This document shows, piece after piece, positions 47,482 through 55,673 of a stretch of 63,125 bases of DNA. Within the stretch, counting starts at the first letter, position 1. The number at the start of each line of letters is the position of its first letter. The DNA lies in contig CAJXOH010000006.1 in assembly GCA_913057895.1 (NCBI GenBank), forward strand, positions 1-63,125. Direction: 5' to 3'. The DNA comes from an uncultured Bacteroidota bacterium (lineage in GTDB: Bacteria > Bacteroidota > Rhodothermia > Balneolales > Balneolaceae). The notes beneath the pieces are model-generated. The model did no database searches, was not told where the DNA came from, and was given only the letters and a program-made list of their open reading frames with translations. The position numbers and the translations under genes were made by a program.

Positions 47482-48423
47482 ATGAAACAACATAGTGCGC
47501 ACCTCTGGGGGTATTGGGTCGTACTCTTGATTGCACTTTCGAGTACCCAATGCACGCAACGAAGTGAGAACGCTCAAACACAGGCCGTTGCTCAAGATGA
47601 GACTACGGATGGTGTCAAGGTGATGACATTCAACATCCGCTATGATAATCCATCTGATGGGGACAATCAGTGGTCCAATCGAACTACATTTGTAGCAGAT
47701 GTGATTCATAACTCGGCGGCCAGTATCGTTGGGATACAGGAGGGGCTGCACCATCAAGTTGCCACATTAGATTCACTTCTTCCTTCGTATTCATATGTTG
47801 GGGTTGGTCGTGATGATGGGGCCACGGAGGGAGAGTACACAGCCATTTATGTGGATACGACACAGTTTGAGATTATAGAAGAAGCAACATTCTGGCTTTC
47901 AGAATCTCCTGACCGCCCCTCAGTTGGGTGGGATGCATCTATGGAGCGGATTGCCACTTATGCTATACTCTTTCCTCGGCCATCTTCATCTCTTCCATCA
48001 ACTCCCTTTCTTGTGGTGAATGCTCATTTTGACCATCGAGGTGAACTCTCCAGAACACAATCTGCTTTTTTGATCCAGGCCAAAGTGGAGGAGTTACGAC
48101 ATTTTGGTGCAATGGAATCTATTCCTGCTTTGGTTATGGGTGACTTTAATGCCAGTCCATCCAGCGACGCAATAGAGGTCTTTCGCTCGTTTCTAAACGA
48201 TAGTTACCATGCCACCATGTCTCCACCCATCGGACCTGTGGCTACATATAATGGATTTAAGGTTCAACCTGGCGGATATCAAGACCCAGACGGTAGAATT
48301 GATTATATATTCACCAGTGATGAGTTTTCAGTTCAAACATATGCTGCAATTGACGAGATTCGCGATGGTAGGTATGTGAGTGATCACTTTCCCATTCTTG
48401 TGGGTGTAAGGCTAGGGTTTTAA
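47482..48423 (+). CDS. Endonuclease/exonuclease/phosphatase-family lipoprotein
   Basis: 313 residues. Lipobox SSTQC near residue 25, so probably anchored in the envelope. The EEP fold is clear: MTFNIRYDNPSDGDNQW, IVGIQEGLHHQ (metal-binding Glu), VNAHFDH, GDFNASP and SDHFPILVGV. The substrate may be a phosphodiester such as an extracellular nucleotide or lipid head group; this is an inference. It is 31 bp after ahcY. Confidence 0.88.
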   Translation: MKQHSAHLWGYWVVLLIALSSTQCTQRSENAQTQAVAQDETTDGVKVMTFNIRYDNPSDGDNQWSNRTTFVADVIHNSAASIVGIQEGLHHQVATLDSLLPSYSYVGVGRDDGATEGEYTAIYVDTTQFEIIEEATFWLSESPDRPSVGWDASMERIATYAILFPRPSSSLPSTPFLVVNAHFDHRGELSRTQSAFLIQAKVEELRHFGAMESIPALVMGDFNASPSSDAIEVFRSFLNDSYHATMSPPIGPVATYNGFKVQPGGYQDPDGRIDYIFTSDEFSVQTYAAIDEIRDGRYVSDHFPILVGVRLGF

Positions 48424-48461
48424 TCCAAGCAACAGAGGTTTGGCGCCGATGGCTTCACATC

Positions 48462-48492
48462 TTGTTTGTTGAATCGAAAGGCGGTATTTTAT
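48462..48492 (+). promoter_or_regulatory. Candidate promoter of tRNA-Arg
   Basis: TTG (48462-48464), 20-base spacer, TATTTTAT (48485-48492), four of six -7 matches. The predicted start is about 11 bases before the tRNA. It has the same geometry as the tRNA-Gln candidate. Confidence 0.35.
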
Positions 48493-48508
48493 TTGTCTTT
48501 CCTGATAT

Positions 48509-48582
<74 letters not shown>

Positions 48583-48625
48583 CAGTCGCGCATTCTGCGT
48601 GGGCTACTTTACCCCTTCGATTCCC

Positions 48626-49792
48626 CTAGATCCACCATTTTCCCAAATGCTGCATCGTAAATAATTGAGCCAAAACTCGTTGGATGGGTGTTCGGATCAT
48701 GAGTTGAAGCATGCCATATTTACTCCAGTTGCGTTGAAATGATCGGCCCATTTTCATATTCCATTCTGCTCGCTTGCCTGCTTGCTTGGCTATAAAACGC
48801 TGTTTGTGTGAATATTTGCTGAGTGATTCCTCATACTTGGACGTTGTTCCGAACCTCTTTGCTAACTCATCTGCCAGCACATCACAATCAAGCCAACCTA
48901 GATTCATCCCCTGGCCACCTATAGGACTAATAACGTGGGCAGCATCCCCTGCCAAAATTACCCGCCCTTTTACAAACGTTTCCGCCAGAAAATGTTGCAC
49001 GCCAAATGAGCTAAGCATTGTTGAAGAGACCTCTGGTAGGTCAATTCCCGTTCGTTGATGAATGAGTTGTTTGAGTTCTTCGTCGGACGGATCTGTGATA
49101 TACGCCTCCGTTTTGACTACCCAACGTCTGCGCCCACTCTCCAATGGAAAACTCTCCACCAAGCCGTCTTGATGGAGTGTAATCATTGCATCATCCCCAA
49201 ACGACGTAGTATCCTCAAAATCACCCATCAGATATGTATCAGGATAGCGCGAGCCATGAAAGGCAATACCAGCATTCTCACGAACCATACTTTGTTTTCC
49301 ATCACACCCAACAAGGACTTCACACGTGATTTGTTGCTCTTCGCCTAGACTATTGGTCACATGTACGAGGACACCATCAGAATTTTGCTCATAAGATTGC
49401 AAGGATACACCCCGTCTCACTAAGGTCTTATCGACCTCCTTACATGCTTGCTCTAGGATAGATTCTGTTTTTGATTGGGGTATACTCAATACATATTGGT
49501 GGGGCGGAGGTAAACATGAGAATTGGATAGATCCCATGTAAGAACGATTGAGGTAAGCATGGCCTTGTCGAATCTTTATACCCTCTTCTAGAAAGCGCTC
49601 TGCAATACCCAGATGAGTGAATAGATCCAGGGATGGAGGATGAATCCCAATAGATCTTGAATGGACTGTAGGCGTCTCATTTTGCTCGATGACCATACAC
49701 TCTACTCCTTTTTTTCGCAAGCACAGTGCCAAACAAAGTCCTGTGGGACCACCTCCTACAATCAAAACGGGTATCTGCATAGACGTTGTCAT
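48626..49792 (-). CDS. FAD-dependent aromatic monooxygenase (UbiH/PHBH-like)
   Basis: About 388 residues from ATG 49792 (an upstream in-frame start at 49837 would add a hydrophobic stretch). The FAD-binding VLIVGGGPTGLCLALCL opens the protein, and the second FAD motif is GDAAHVISPIGGQGMNLG (about residues 265-282 of the mature frame). This is the aromatic-ring hydroxylase family. Position after the type III PKS and the methyltransferase suggests it hydroxylates the polyketide product, like SrsC of Streptomyces griseus; that parallel is an inference. Confidence 0.85.
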   Translation of the reverse strand: MTTSMQIPVLIVGGGPTGLCLALCLRKKGVECMVIEQNETPTVHSRSIGIHPPSLDLFTHLGIAERFLEEGIKIRQGHAYLNRSYMGSIQFSCLPPPHQYVLSIPQSKTESILEQACKEVDKTLVRRGVSLQSYEQNSDGVLVHVTNSLGEEQQITCEVLVGCDGKQSMVRENAGIAFHGSRYPDTYLMGDFEDTTSFGDDAMITLHQDGLVESFPLESGRRRWVVKTEAYITDPSDEELKQLIHQRTGIDLPEVSSTMLSSFGVQHFLAETFVKGRVILAGDAAHVISPIGGQGMNLGWLDCDVLADELAKRFGTTSKYEESLSKYSHKQRFIAKQAGKRAEWNMKMGRSFQRNWSKYGMLQLMIRTPIQRVLAQLFTMQHLGKWWI

Positions 49793-49864
49793 TTGGTACT
49801 CATCAATAACGTCAATGGTAATAACCACAATGGCCATTGACGCCCCATGTGAACTCTTCGCGCT

Positions 49865-50617
49865 CTATTGTTTTTCATGGTCACTAGCTTGATATGTCAC
49901 GACTACTCTAAATGGCCATATTTTGTTCACACTCCAAGATGTTGGGAGAACGTCTCTCAATTCTTGAACGGTATAGCTTCGTTGAATCGATCGAAGCCCA
50001 TCGCCCCTAATAAAGGTTCCTGAAAATCGTCCAAGCGTTGCAAGGCTAAATAAACCATAGGCAAGATCACTACGATGAATATCATTAAATAGCACAAGAC
50101 CTCGATCATTGCATAGCAATTCGGCATGCTTACAGAGCTCAAGACATTCTTCATTGGACATATGGTGAAGAACGTGGTTGGTGATGATCAAATCAAACGT
50201 TAAACCCTCACCAATAAGCTCCTGTGTATGCCCTTGCCTATACGAAATGTGAGTGTCTAATGAATGGGGTTGAGTCCTTTCATGATTGGCCCAACCACGT
50301 TGAGATATATAGTCTAAAGCTCGTCGATCTATGTCAAGTGCGGTGGCTTTCACAACAAGTCCGTCCTGAGCGGCCCACCGACAAATGGCACGAGTGATAT
50401 CTCCACCTCCACTTCCAATGTCTAGCAGTGTAAGTGCTTCATCAAGTTCTCGGGCCATTGGGCGTATGTAACGAATATACAGACCCCTCCATCCTGCGAG
50501 ATTCCGATTCACCCTCTCAAAAGCATCGTATGTCCTAAACAACGCCTCTTGGTCGCACAACGGGTTGTCCATCTGTTCAAACAACTCAGGTCGGCGATTT
50601 CTCAAAAAAAGACGCAT
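49865..50617 (-). CDS. SAM methyltransferase of the type III PKS cluster
   Basis: 250 residues from ATG 50617 (the longer reading from 50662 would overlap the PKS by 32 bp). The opening RLFLRNRRPELFEQMDNP is characteristic of methyltransferases encoded next to type III PKSs in Bacteroidota, and LLDIGSGGGDITRAICRW is motif I. It starts 13 bp after the PKS stop. Expected to methylate the PKS product on oxygen or carbon; not determined. Confidence 0.85.
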   Translation of the reverse strand: MRLFLRNRRPELFEQMDNPLCDQEALFRTYDAFERVNRNLAGWRGLYIRYIRPMARELDEALTLLDIGSGGGDITRAICRWAAQDGLVVKATALDIDRRALDYISQRGWANHERTQPHSLDTHISYRQGHTQELIGEGLTFDLIITNHVLHHMSNEECLELCKHAELLCNDRGLVLFNDIHRSDLAYGLFSLATLGRFSGTFIRGDGLRSIQRSYTVQELRDVLPTSWSVNKIWPFRVVVTYQASDHEKQ

Positions 50618-50630
50618 GGATTGACCAATG

Positions 50631-51737
50631 TCATGAGATCGATCGTTTGCGAAATACACCACTTTCTATGGAAAGACCTGGACCAAATGCCAAACCCAAC
50701 ACAGAATCTCCATCACTGGTAGTTTTCGACGCCAAAATCCGTTGCAGAACAAACAAAACAGTAGCGCTACTCATATTGCCATAATTGGCCAAGACATGAC
50801 GGGACGCTTCTAATTGTTCCAAGCGCAGTTCAAGTGATGATTCCACTTTATCCACGATGGCTCGCCCGCCAGGGTGTAATCCCCACATGTTTATTTCAGA
50901 AATAGCAAGTCCTGCTTGATCTAGCAACGGTGACAAGGCTTCGTCCAAATTCGCTTCGATAATGTCTGGGACATACGACGATAAAATCATATCGAATCCT
51001 TGATCTCCAATCGTCCATGCCATGTCCTTTTTGCCCGTCTTGGTGATGGTATTGGCATAGGTTTGCGATTCCAACGCAGGGGCGTTTGCCAGTGGACGTC
51101 CACTTACCAACAATCCGGCACCACCATCAGCAAAAATTGCAGCTCCAATAAGATGGTCAAGCTCTTTGGTTGCTTGAAAGTGTAACGTGCACAACTCTAC
51201 CGAAACAATAAGTACTCGAGCGTTTGGATTCCCTTCACAAAAACTATGAGCCATACGTAGTGCTGGAAATGCTGCATAACACCCCATAAAGCCAAGATGA
51301 AACCGTTGTGTACTCCCCTCAAGCCCAAGAGCCTCGACAATCTCAAAATCGGGTCCAGGAGCAAAAAATCCTGTGCATGAGACAGTGATGACATGTGTGA
51401 TGTCCGATCGATCAACCCCACTATCAGCAACCACTTGATTGGCAAGATCTACAAACATTCGACCTGCTTCTCGCTGATAAATCGCATTGCGAGTCCCTGT
51501 AGACGGATGAAGTACACCATCCTCGGGGTGAAACAATAAAAACTCAGAAGGAGACTCCGAATAGTCTTGCACTACAGAATGTCGATACTCTATGCCAGAC
51601 TCTTGATAAATTCGATGAAGTATCGCAGAGGTTCTTCGATCATCAGCCAAATGCTCCTTCATTTTATCCCGAATGAGAGATTGGGCGTATCGCGTTGATG
51701 GATTGGCTGTAACGATGTGTTGGAGATAGGAAGCCAT
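50631..51737 (-). CDS. Type III polyketide synthase (chalcone/stilbene-synthase-like)
   Basis: 368 residues. The catalytic triad is visible: Cys153 in GFMGCYAAFPAL, His288 in GLHPGGRAIVDKVE, and Asn321 in LANYGNMSSATVLFVL. The CoA-extending fold and homodimer region are intact. In bacteria this family makes alkylpyrones, alkylresorcinols or tetrahydroxynaphthalene from acyl-CoA starters and malonyl-CoA. The neighbouring methyltransferase and monooxygenase point to a phenolic-lipid-type pathway. It is 4 bp from SufE, which is unusual. Confidence 0.93.
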   Translation of the reverse strand: MASYLQHIVTANPSTRYAQSLIRDKMKEHLADDRRTSAILHRIYQESGIEYRHSVVQDYSESPSEFLLFHPEDGVLHPSTGTRNAIYQREAGRMFVDLANQVVADSGVDRSDITHVITVSCTGFFAPGPDFEIVEALGLEGSTQRFHLGFMGCYAAFPALRMAHSFCEGNPNARVLIVSVELCTLHFQATKELDHLIGAAIFADGGAGLLVSGRPLANAPALESQTYANTITKTGKKDMAWTIGDQGFDMILSSYVPDIIEANLDEALSPLLDQAGLAISEINMWGLHPGGRAIVDKVESSLELRLEQLEASRHVLANYGNMSSATVLFVLQRILASKTTSDGDSVLGLAFGPGLSIESGVFRKRSIS

Positions 51738-51741
51738 AGAA

Positions 51742-52176
51742 TTACGACATCGCTACCACTGCTAACTGCTTAATCTGCCGAACCATTGCTAGGATTCCAT
51801 TCGACCGAGTCGGACTCAAGTGCGTATCCAAGCCAATTTTAGCTAAAAACGTAGGTTCTTGGCTCACAATATCTTCGGGAGCTTCGCCGGAATAGTACCC
51901 TGCAACCAATGCAGCTAACCCCTTTGTAATGGCACTATCACTATCGGTATGATATTGAATGGACTCAATCTTTCCCTCGTGGTCTTTTGTAGGCTCAGCA
52001 ACCAACCAAACTTGAGACTGACATCCACGCACAAGTTTTTCAGGTGATTTGTCCTCTTCAGATAGAGTGCCTGCCTTTTCACCTAAAGACATTATGTACT
52101 TGTATTTCAACTCCCAGTCTGGTAGGCGATTGAATCGTGATTCTAGATCGGATTCTTTTTCAACAAATGAAGCCAT
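51742..52176 (-). CDS. sufE: Cysteine desulfuration protein SufE
   Basis: 144 residues. Accepts sulfur from the cysteine desulfurase SufS. The active-site cysteine is Cys52 in LVRGCQSQVWL. ALVAGYYSGEAPEDIV and LSPTRSNGILAM are also conserved in the family. No other suf genes are in the window. It lies between the PAS gene (24 bp upstream) and the PKS (4 bp downstream), so it is probably cotranscribed with them. Confidence 0.94.
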   Translation of the reverse strand: MASFVEKESDLESRFNRLPDWELKYKYIMSLGEKAGTLSEEDKSPEKLVRGCQSQVWLVAEPTKDHEGKIESIQYHTDSDSAITKGLAALVAGYYSGEAPEDIVSQEPTFLAKIGLDTHLSPTRSNGILAMVRQIKQLAVVAMS

Positions 52177-52200
52177 AACTAGCCTCGAACTCTGGAAATC

Positions 52201-53454
52201 TCAATTTGTTCCTGAGATTTTTTTGGATAAACGACCCTTTACACTCAATACTTGACCTGAATCGTCTGCGACGGGCACGGCATAGTCAATCACATGTAGC
52301 GTCTCTGTTCCAATGACCAGTCGATATGTATGTGTTTTTGACGTCCCTTTTTGAACATCGCTCATGAATGATAAATACCCCTGACGATCATCCTCATGTA
52401 CATGTGGGTATAAACCTACACTACGCATCGCACTCGCTTGATCACCAAACACTTTCTCAAGTGCATCTCCAGAAAAGGATGGGGCTGTGTTAATCTCTTC
52501 ATCATTGCTAAGAGCGTCTAGGGGGTAACGATATTCTACATGTTCTGGTGTGCCGAAAAGTGAGCCCATCCATGCACTACGCTCACCCAACGTCTCCATG
52601 ATTTTGGACTGAGCCGATTTGTTTTGAAGAAGCAAACGTATGACCTCTTGATCGGTGCCACCAACTTTGCGGCTTGACACAACCACGTCAATATCACGTT
52701 TTACTACATTCCCAAGGGTATACTCACCCGAGACCTCTACACCACTTCCCCCCGAAAACTCCTCTTGTAATGTTTTGGAATGCCCTGCTTCAAAAATATC
52801 CCACACCTTTATTTCTTTAAGCTGATCTGCATCTAAACCCGTCATGTCACGGAACATCTTGTTTGCAGATAGGACATTTCCTTGAATATCTACATCGATC
52901 GATACTCGCTTAGACTCTTCAAATAAATCATCGAATTCCAGATCAGCATCCATAAGCGTTAACTCACTTTGCTTACGTTGGGAGATATCATGCTGATAGG
53001 ATACCCAGTACGCCAACTCTCCAGCATCATTAAAAATGGGGTGTATATCCCATTGATTGATAAACTCTGACCCATCCTTGCGATAGTTCACTGTATGACC
53101 AAAAAACGATTGGCCTTGATGTAATCTCTCCTTCAGCACGCGCAACACGTCTGGATCTGTTTTTTCACCCTGAAGCATTCTAGGGGTTTGCCCTATTGCT
53201 TCTTCACGTGAATACCCAGTCATGCGAGTAAACCCATCATTCACATAAACAATACGTGGTCCTGGTTCATCTAAGTCAACTTCTGTAATGACAATCGAAT
53301 CGTAATCTGTAGAAATTGCCTTCTCCAACAACGCTAACCGATGAGATGCAGTGTCTGCTTTAGATTGTAATTCCTCTAATAGCTGAGTAGCCTCTTTTAA
53401 GGAATCATTATCTGATATGTGAGACGTTAGAAGTTCTTTGAGCTTGGCAGACAT
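52201..53454 (-). CDS. PAS-domain protein, no output domain
   Basis: 417 residues, cytoplasmic. A short N-terminal coiled coil (about 1-45) is followed by a PAS/PAC unit at 45-160 (IVYVNDGFTRMTGYSREEAIGQTPRMLQGEKTD, then NYRKDGSEFINQWDIHPI). It resembles LOV domains, but the flavin-binding Cys of GxNCRFLQ is replaced (GQTPRMLQ), so it is probably not a photoreceptor of that kind. A second PAS-like unit spans about 165-270, and a third fold fills the C-terminus. No kinase, GGDEF or DNA-binding domain is visible, so it may act by protein contact. Confidence 0.8.
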   Translation of the reverse strand: MSAKLKELLTSHISDNDSLKEATQLLEELQSKADTASHRLALLEKAISTDYDSIVITEVDLDEPGPRIVYVNDGFTRMTGYSREEAIGQTPRMLQGEKTDPDVLRVLKERLHQGQSFFGHTVNYRKDGSEFINQWDIHPIFNDAGELAYWVSYQHDISQRKQSELTLMDADLEFDDLFEESKRVSIDVDIQGNVLSANKMFRDMTGLDADQLKEIKVWDIFEAGHSKTLQEEFSGGSGVEVSGEYTLGNVVKRDIDVVVSSRKVGGTDQEVIRLLLQNKSAQSKIMETLGERSAWMGSLFGTPEHVEYRYPLDALSNDEEINTAPSFSGDALEKVFGDQASAMRSVGLYPHVHEDDRQGYLSFMSDVQKGTSKTHTYRLVIGTETLHVIDYAVPVADDSGQVLSVKGRLSKKISGTN

Positions 53455-53518
53455 GAGTAATGCGTTTTCAAAAAAATCGATTTAATATAAGAAAGCTGGC
53501 ACGCAAGGCCACCTTACT

Positions 53519-54346
53519 ATGAATAAAAACATGGGTTTGCTACTAAAACATTCCAGAAGAATAGTATTGCTTCTGCCAATATTCATACTCACAAGTTGTA
53601 CGGCCCTTCAAAACTCAAGGCCATTACAGCCACTACCCGTTGTATGGATTCAAGGCGGGTCATTTATAATGGGAGATACAATAAGTGAGGGCAATGAAGA
53701 CTCTTTGCCACTTCATGAGGTCTTTGTGCCAGGTTTTTTTCTCATGGCTCACGAAGTAACCTTTGAGCAATTTGATCGGTTTTCATCTCAACACCCAGGC
53801 ATAGCCCCACCTGATGATGAAGGGCTAGGACGAGGATCCCGTGCTGTTGTTGAAGTTACATGGGATGAAGCACTCGCATTTTGTCAAGCATATGGACTAC
53901 GATTACCTACTGAAAGAGAATGGGAGTATGCAGCCAAAGAAGGCCAAAAACAAAGGTTATACAGTGGTGCAGATGATCTTGAAAGCCTGGTTGACTATGC
54001 AAGATTCAAGGAGAATTCCTCTCCTAATTCTGGACGAGTGATGTCTAAAAAGCCTAACGGTTTTGGGCTTTTTGATATGACTGGAAACGTTTTTGAATGG
54101 ATTGGGGGATACTATCCATTCTACAAGGAAAACGCAGACTCAGTGGTTTGGTATCCCATTGGATCCATGGACATGAAGGTTATACGAGGTGGGAGTTATC
54201 GTGAACAGGTTGGCACACTCAGCAATCACTGGAGGGTTGCAGTTCTTGGTTTTACACGGGAAGACGACATCGGGTTTCGGTGTGCAGGTGACCGAACAGC
54301 GACTCAACACTCACAAGTACTTGTAGTAGAGCCGGGATTACGATAG
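53519..54346 (+). CDS. SUMF1/formylglycine-generating-enzyme-like lipoprotein
   Basis: 275 residues. Lipobox FILTSC near residue 27. The SUMF1/FGE fold is clear: VWIQGGSFIMGDTISEGNED, HEVTFEQFD, RLPTEREWEYAAKEG, GLFDMTGNVFEW and the C-terminal GFRCAG. The paired active-site cysteines of true FGE are absent, so it is more likely a structural or regulatory relative, like GldK/GldJ-type lipoproteins of Bacteroidota (inference). It is divergent from the PAS gene and overlaps the acyl-CoA dehydrogenase by 9 bp. Confidence 0.85.
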   Translation: MNKNMGLLLKHSRRIVLLLPIFILTSCTALQNSRPLQPLPVVWIQGGSFIMGDTISEGNEDSLPLHEVFVPGFFLMAHEVTFEQFDRFSSQHPGIAPPDDEGLGRGSRAVVEVTWDEALAFCQAYGLRLPTEREWEYAAKEGQKQRLYSGADDLESLVDYARFKENSSPNSGRVMSKKPNGFGLFDMTGNVFEWIGGYYPFYKENADSVVWYPIGSMDMKVIRGGSYREQVGTLSNHWRVAVLGFTREDDIGFRCAGDRTATQHSQVLVVEPGLR

Positions 54347-55513
54347 GATCAGCTTCGCAATGGTTTGAAGCTGCATATTACTCGTGCCCTCATAAATCTT
54401 TCCAATCTTGGCGTCACGATAGAATTTCTCTACGGGGTACTCTTTCACAAATCCATTACCACCGAATAAATCGACGGCCATGGATGCAACTCGTTCTGCC
54501 ACCTCTGAACCATAATACTTGGCCATCGCAGCTTCTTTTAAGAAAGGATCACCTGCTTCCTTAATGCGTGCAGCATTGTAAACCAATAATCGAGCCATCT
54601 CAATATCGGTAGCCATTTGTGCTAATTGGAATTGTACAGACTGGAAATCAGACACTTTCTTGCCGAATTGTTTCCGTTCCTGAACATAGTCTAGCGCTGC
54701 CTCATATGCACCTTGAGCCAACCCAACCATTTGTGCACCAATGCCAATACGTCCCTCATTCAAGGTCTCAATCGCTACTTTATACCCCTTTCCAAACTCT
54801 CCAAGTATATTCTCTTCCGGAACAAAAACATTCTCAAGACGCACTTCACACGTTGAACTTGCTCGAATCCCAAGCTTGTCTTCCTTCTTTGATACGCTAA
54901 ACCCTTCCATATCGCGCTCTACAACGAAGGCTGTGATTCCTTTGTATCCATCCTCAGGATTTGCATTGGCAAAGACGATGAAAATGTCTGCTTCATTCGC
55001 ATTGGTAATCCAAAGCTTTGCACCATTCAACCGGTACCCATTTCCCTCCTTGACTGCCGTGCTTTTCAATGCAAAGGCGTCACTACCAGAAGACGTTTCA
55101 GATAAGCAGTAGGCTCCCACCGCTTCAGATGCCAACTTTGGCAAGTATCTTTCTTGAAGTTCTTTAGACCCATATCGCAGAAAAGCATTATTGACGAGTG
55201 TGTTTTGTACATCCATAAAAACACCTACCGATGCGTCGACTTTTGAGATCTGTTCAATTGCAACGATACTCATGAAAAATGTACCTCCTGCTCCTCCCAT
55301 CTCCTCAGGGATTTCGATGCCCATCAATCCCATCTCAAAAAAAGATTTCACAAGATCAGGATCGAGTGCAGCTTTTTCATCCATCTCAAGGATGCGAGGG
55401 GTTATTTCTTGCTGTGCAAACTCCGCAGTGGCATCACGTAACATTTGCTCATCTTCAGTCAATTGAGTCAATGGTTGCACAGCTCCTGAAAGAATTGTCT
55501 CGGTCGTGGACAT
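54338..55513 (-). CDS. Acyl-CoA dehydrogenase, short/branched-chain-like
   Basis: 391 residues. FAD-dependent alpha,beta-dehydrogenation of acyl-CoA. LSETSSGSDAF and LNGAKLWITNANEADIF form the flavin/substrate site, and the catalytic glutamate is in KIYEGTSNMQLQ near the C-terminus. GRIGIGAQMVGLAQGAYE and ALDYVQERKQFG resemble short/branched-chain enzymes (2-methylbutyryl- or isobutyryl-CoA). The divergent methylmalonyl-CoA mutase makes a role in branched-chain amino-acid catabolism likely. Confidence 0.92.
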   Translation of the reverse strand: MSTTETILSGAVQPLTQLTEDEQMLRDATAEFAQQEITPRILEMDEKAALDPDLVKSFFEMGLMGIEIPEEMGGAGGTFFMSIVAIEQISKVDASVGVFMDVQNTLVNNAFLRYGSKELQERYLPKLASEAVGAYCLSETSSGSDAFALKSTAVKEGNGYRLNGAKLWITNANEADIFIVFANANPEDGYKGITAFVVERDMEGFSVSKKEDKLGIRASSTCEVRLENVFVPEENILGEFGKGYKVAIETLNEGRIGIGAQMVGLAQGAYEAALDYVQERKQFGKKVSDFQSVQFQLAQMATDIEMARLLVYNAARIKEAGDPFLKEAAMAKYYGSEVAERVASMAVDLFGGNGFVKEYPVEKFYRDAKIGKIYEGTSNMQLQTIAKLILS

Positions 55514-55568
55514 AGCTCCAATAATGTATTATTCTTGATTAAATCGAGTAGGATGTTTGATGTGAAAC

Positions 55569-55630
55569 GATAGCGAGATGAATCGTGCTAGCTATCTTTT
55601 CTTGTATAGCATTTACAAAGAATATCTTTC
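55569..55630 (+). promoter_or_regulatory. Candidate promoter and dyad upstream of the mutase
   Basis: TTG (55602-55604), 18-base spacer, TATCTTTC (55623-55630), five of six -7 matches; the mutase ATG is at 55674. Directly upstream lies an inverted repeat, GATAGC (55569-55574) and GCTATC (55591-55596), 16 bp apart, placed as an activator or repressor site in this divergent intergenic region. Confidence 0.4.
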
Positions 55631-55673
55631 ACAGCCATTTCCTACCTCCATGAAATATAGTCGTTTTTAGACC

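Noticed and set aside
52201..53454. LOV photoreceptor
   Set aside because: The reactive cysteine of the LOV motif is replaced, so a flavin-cysteine photocycle is not supported.
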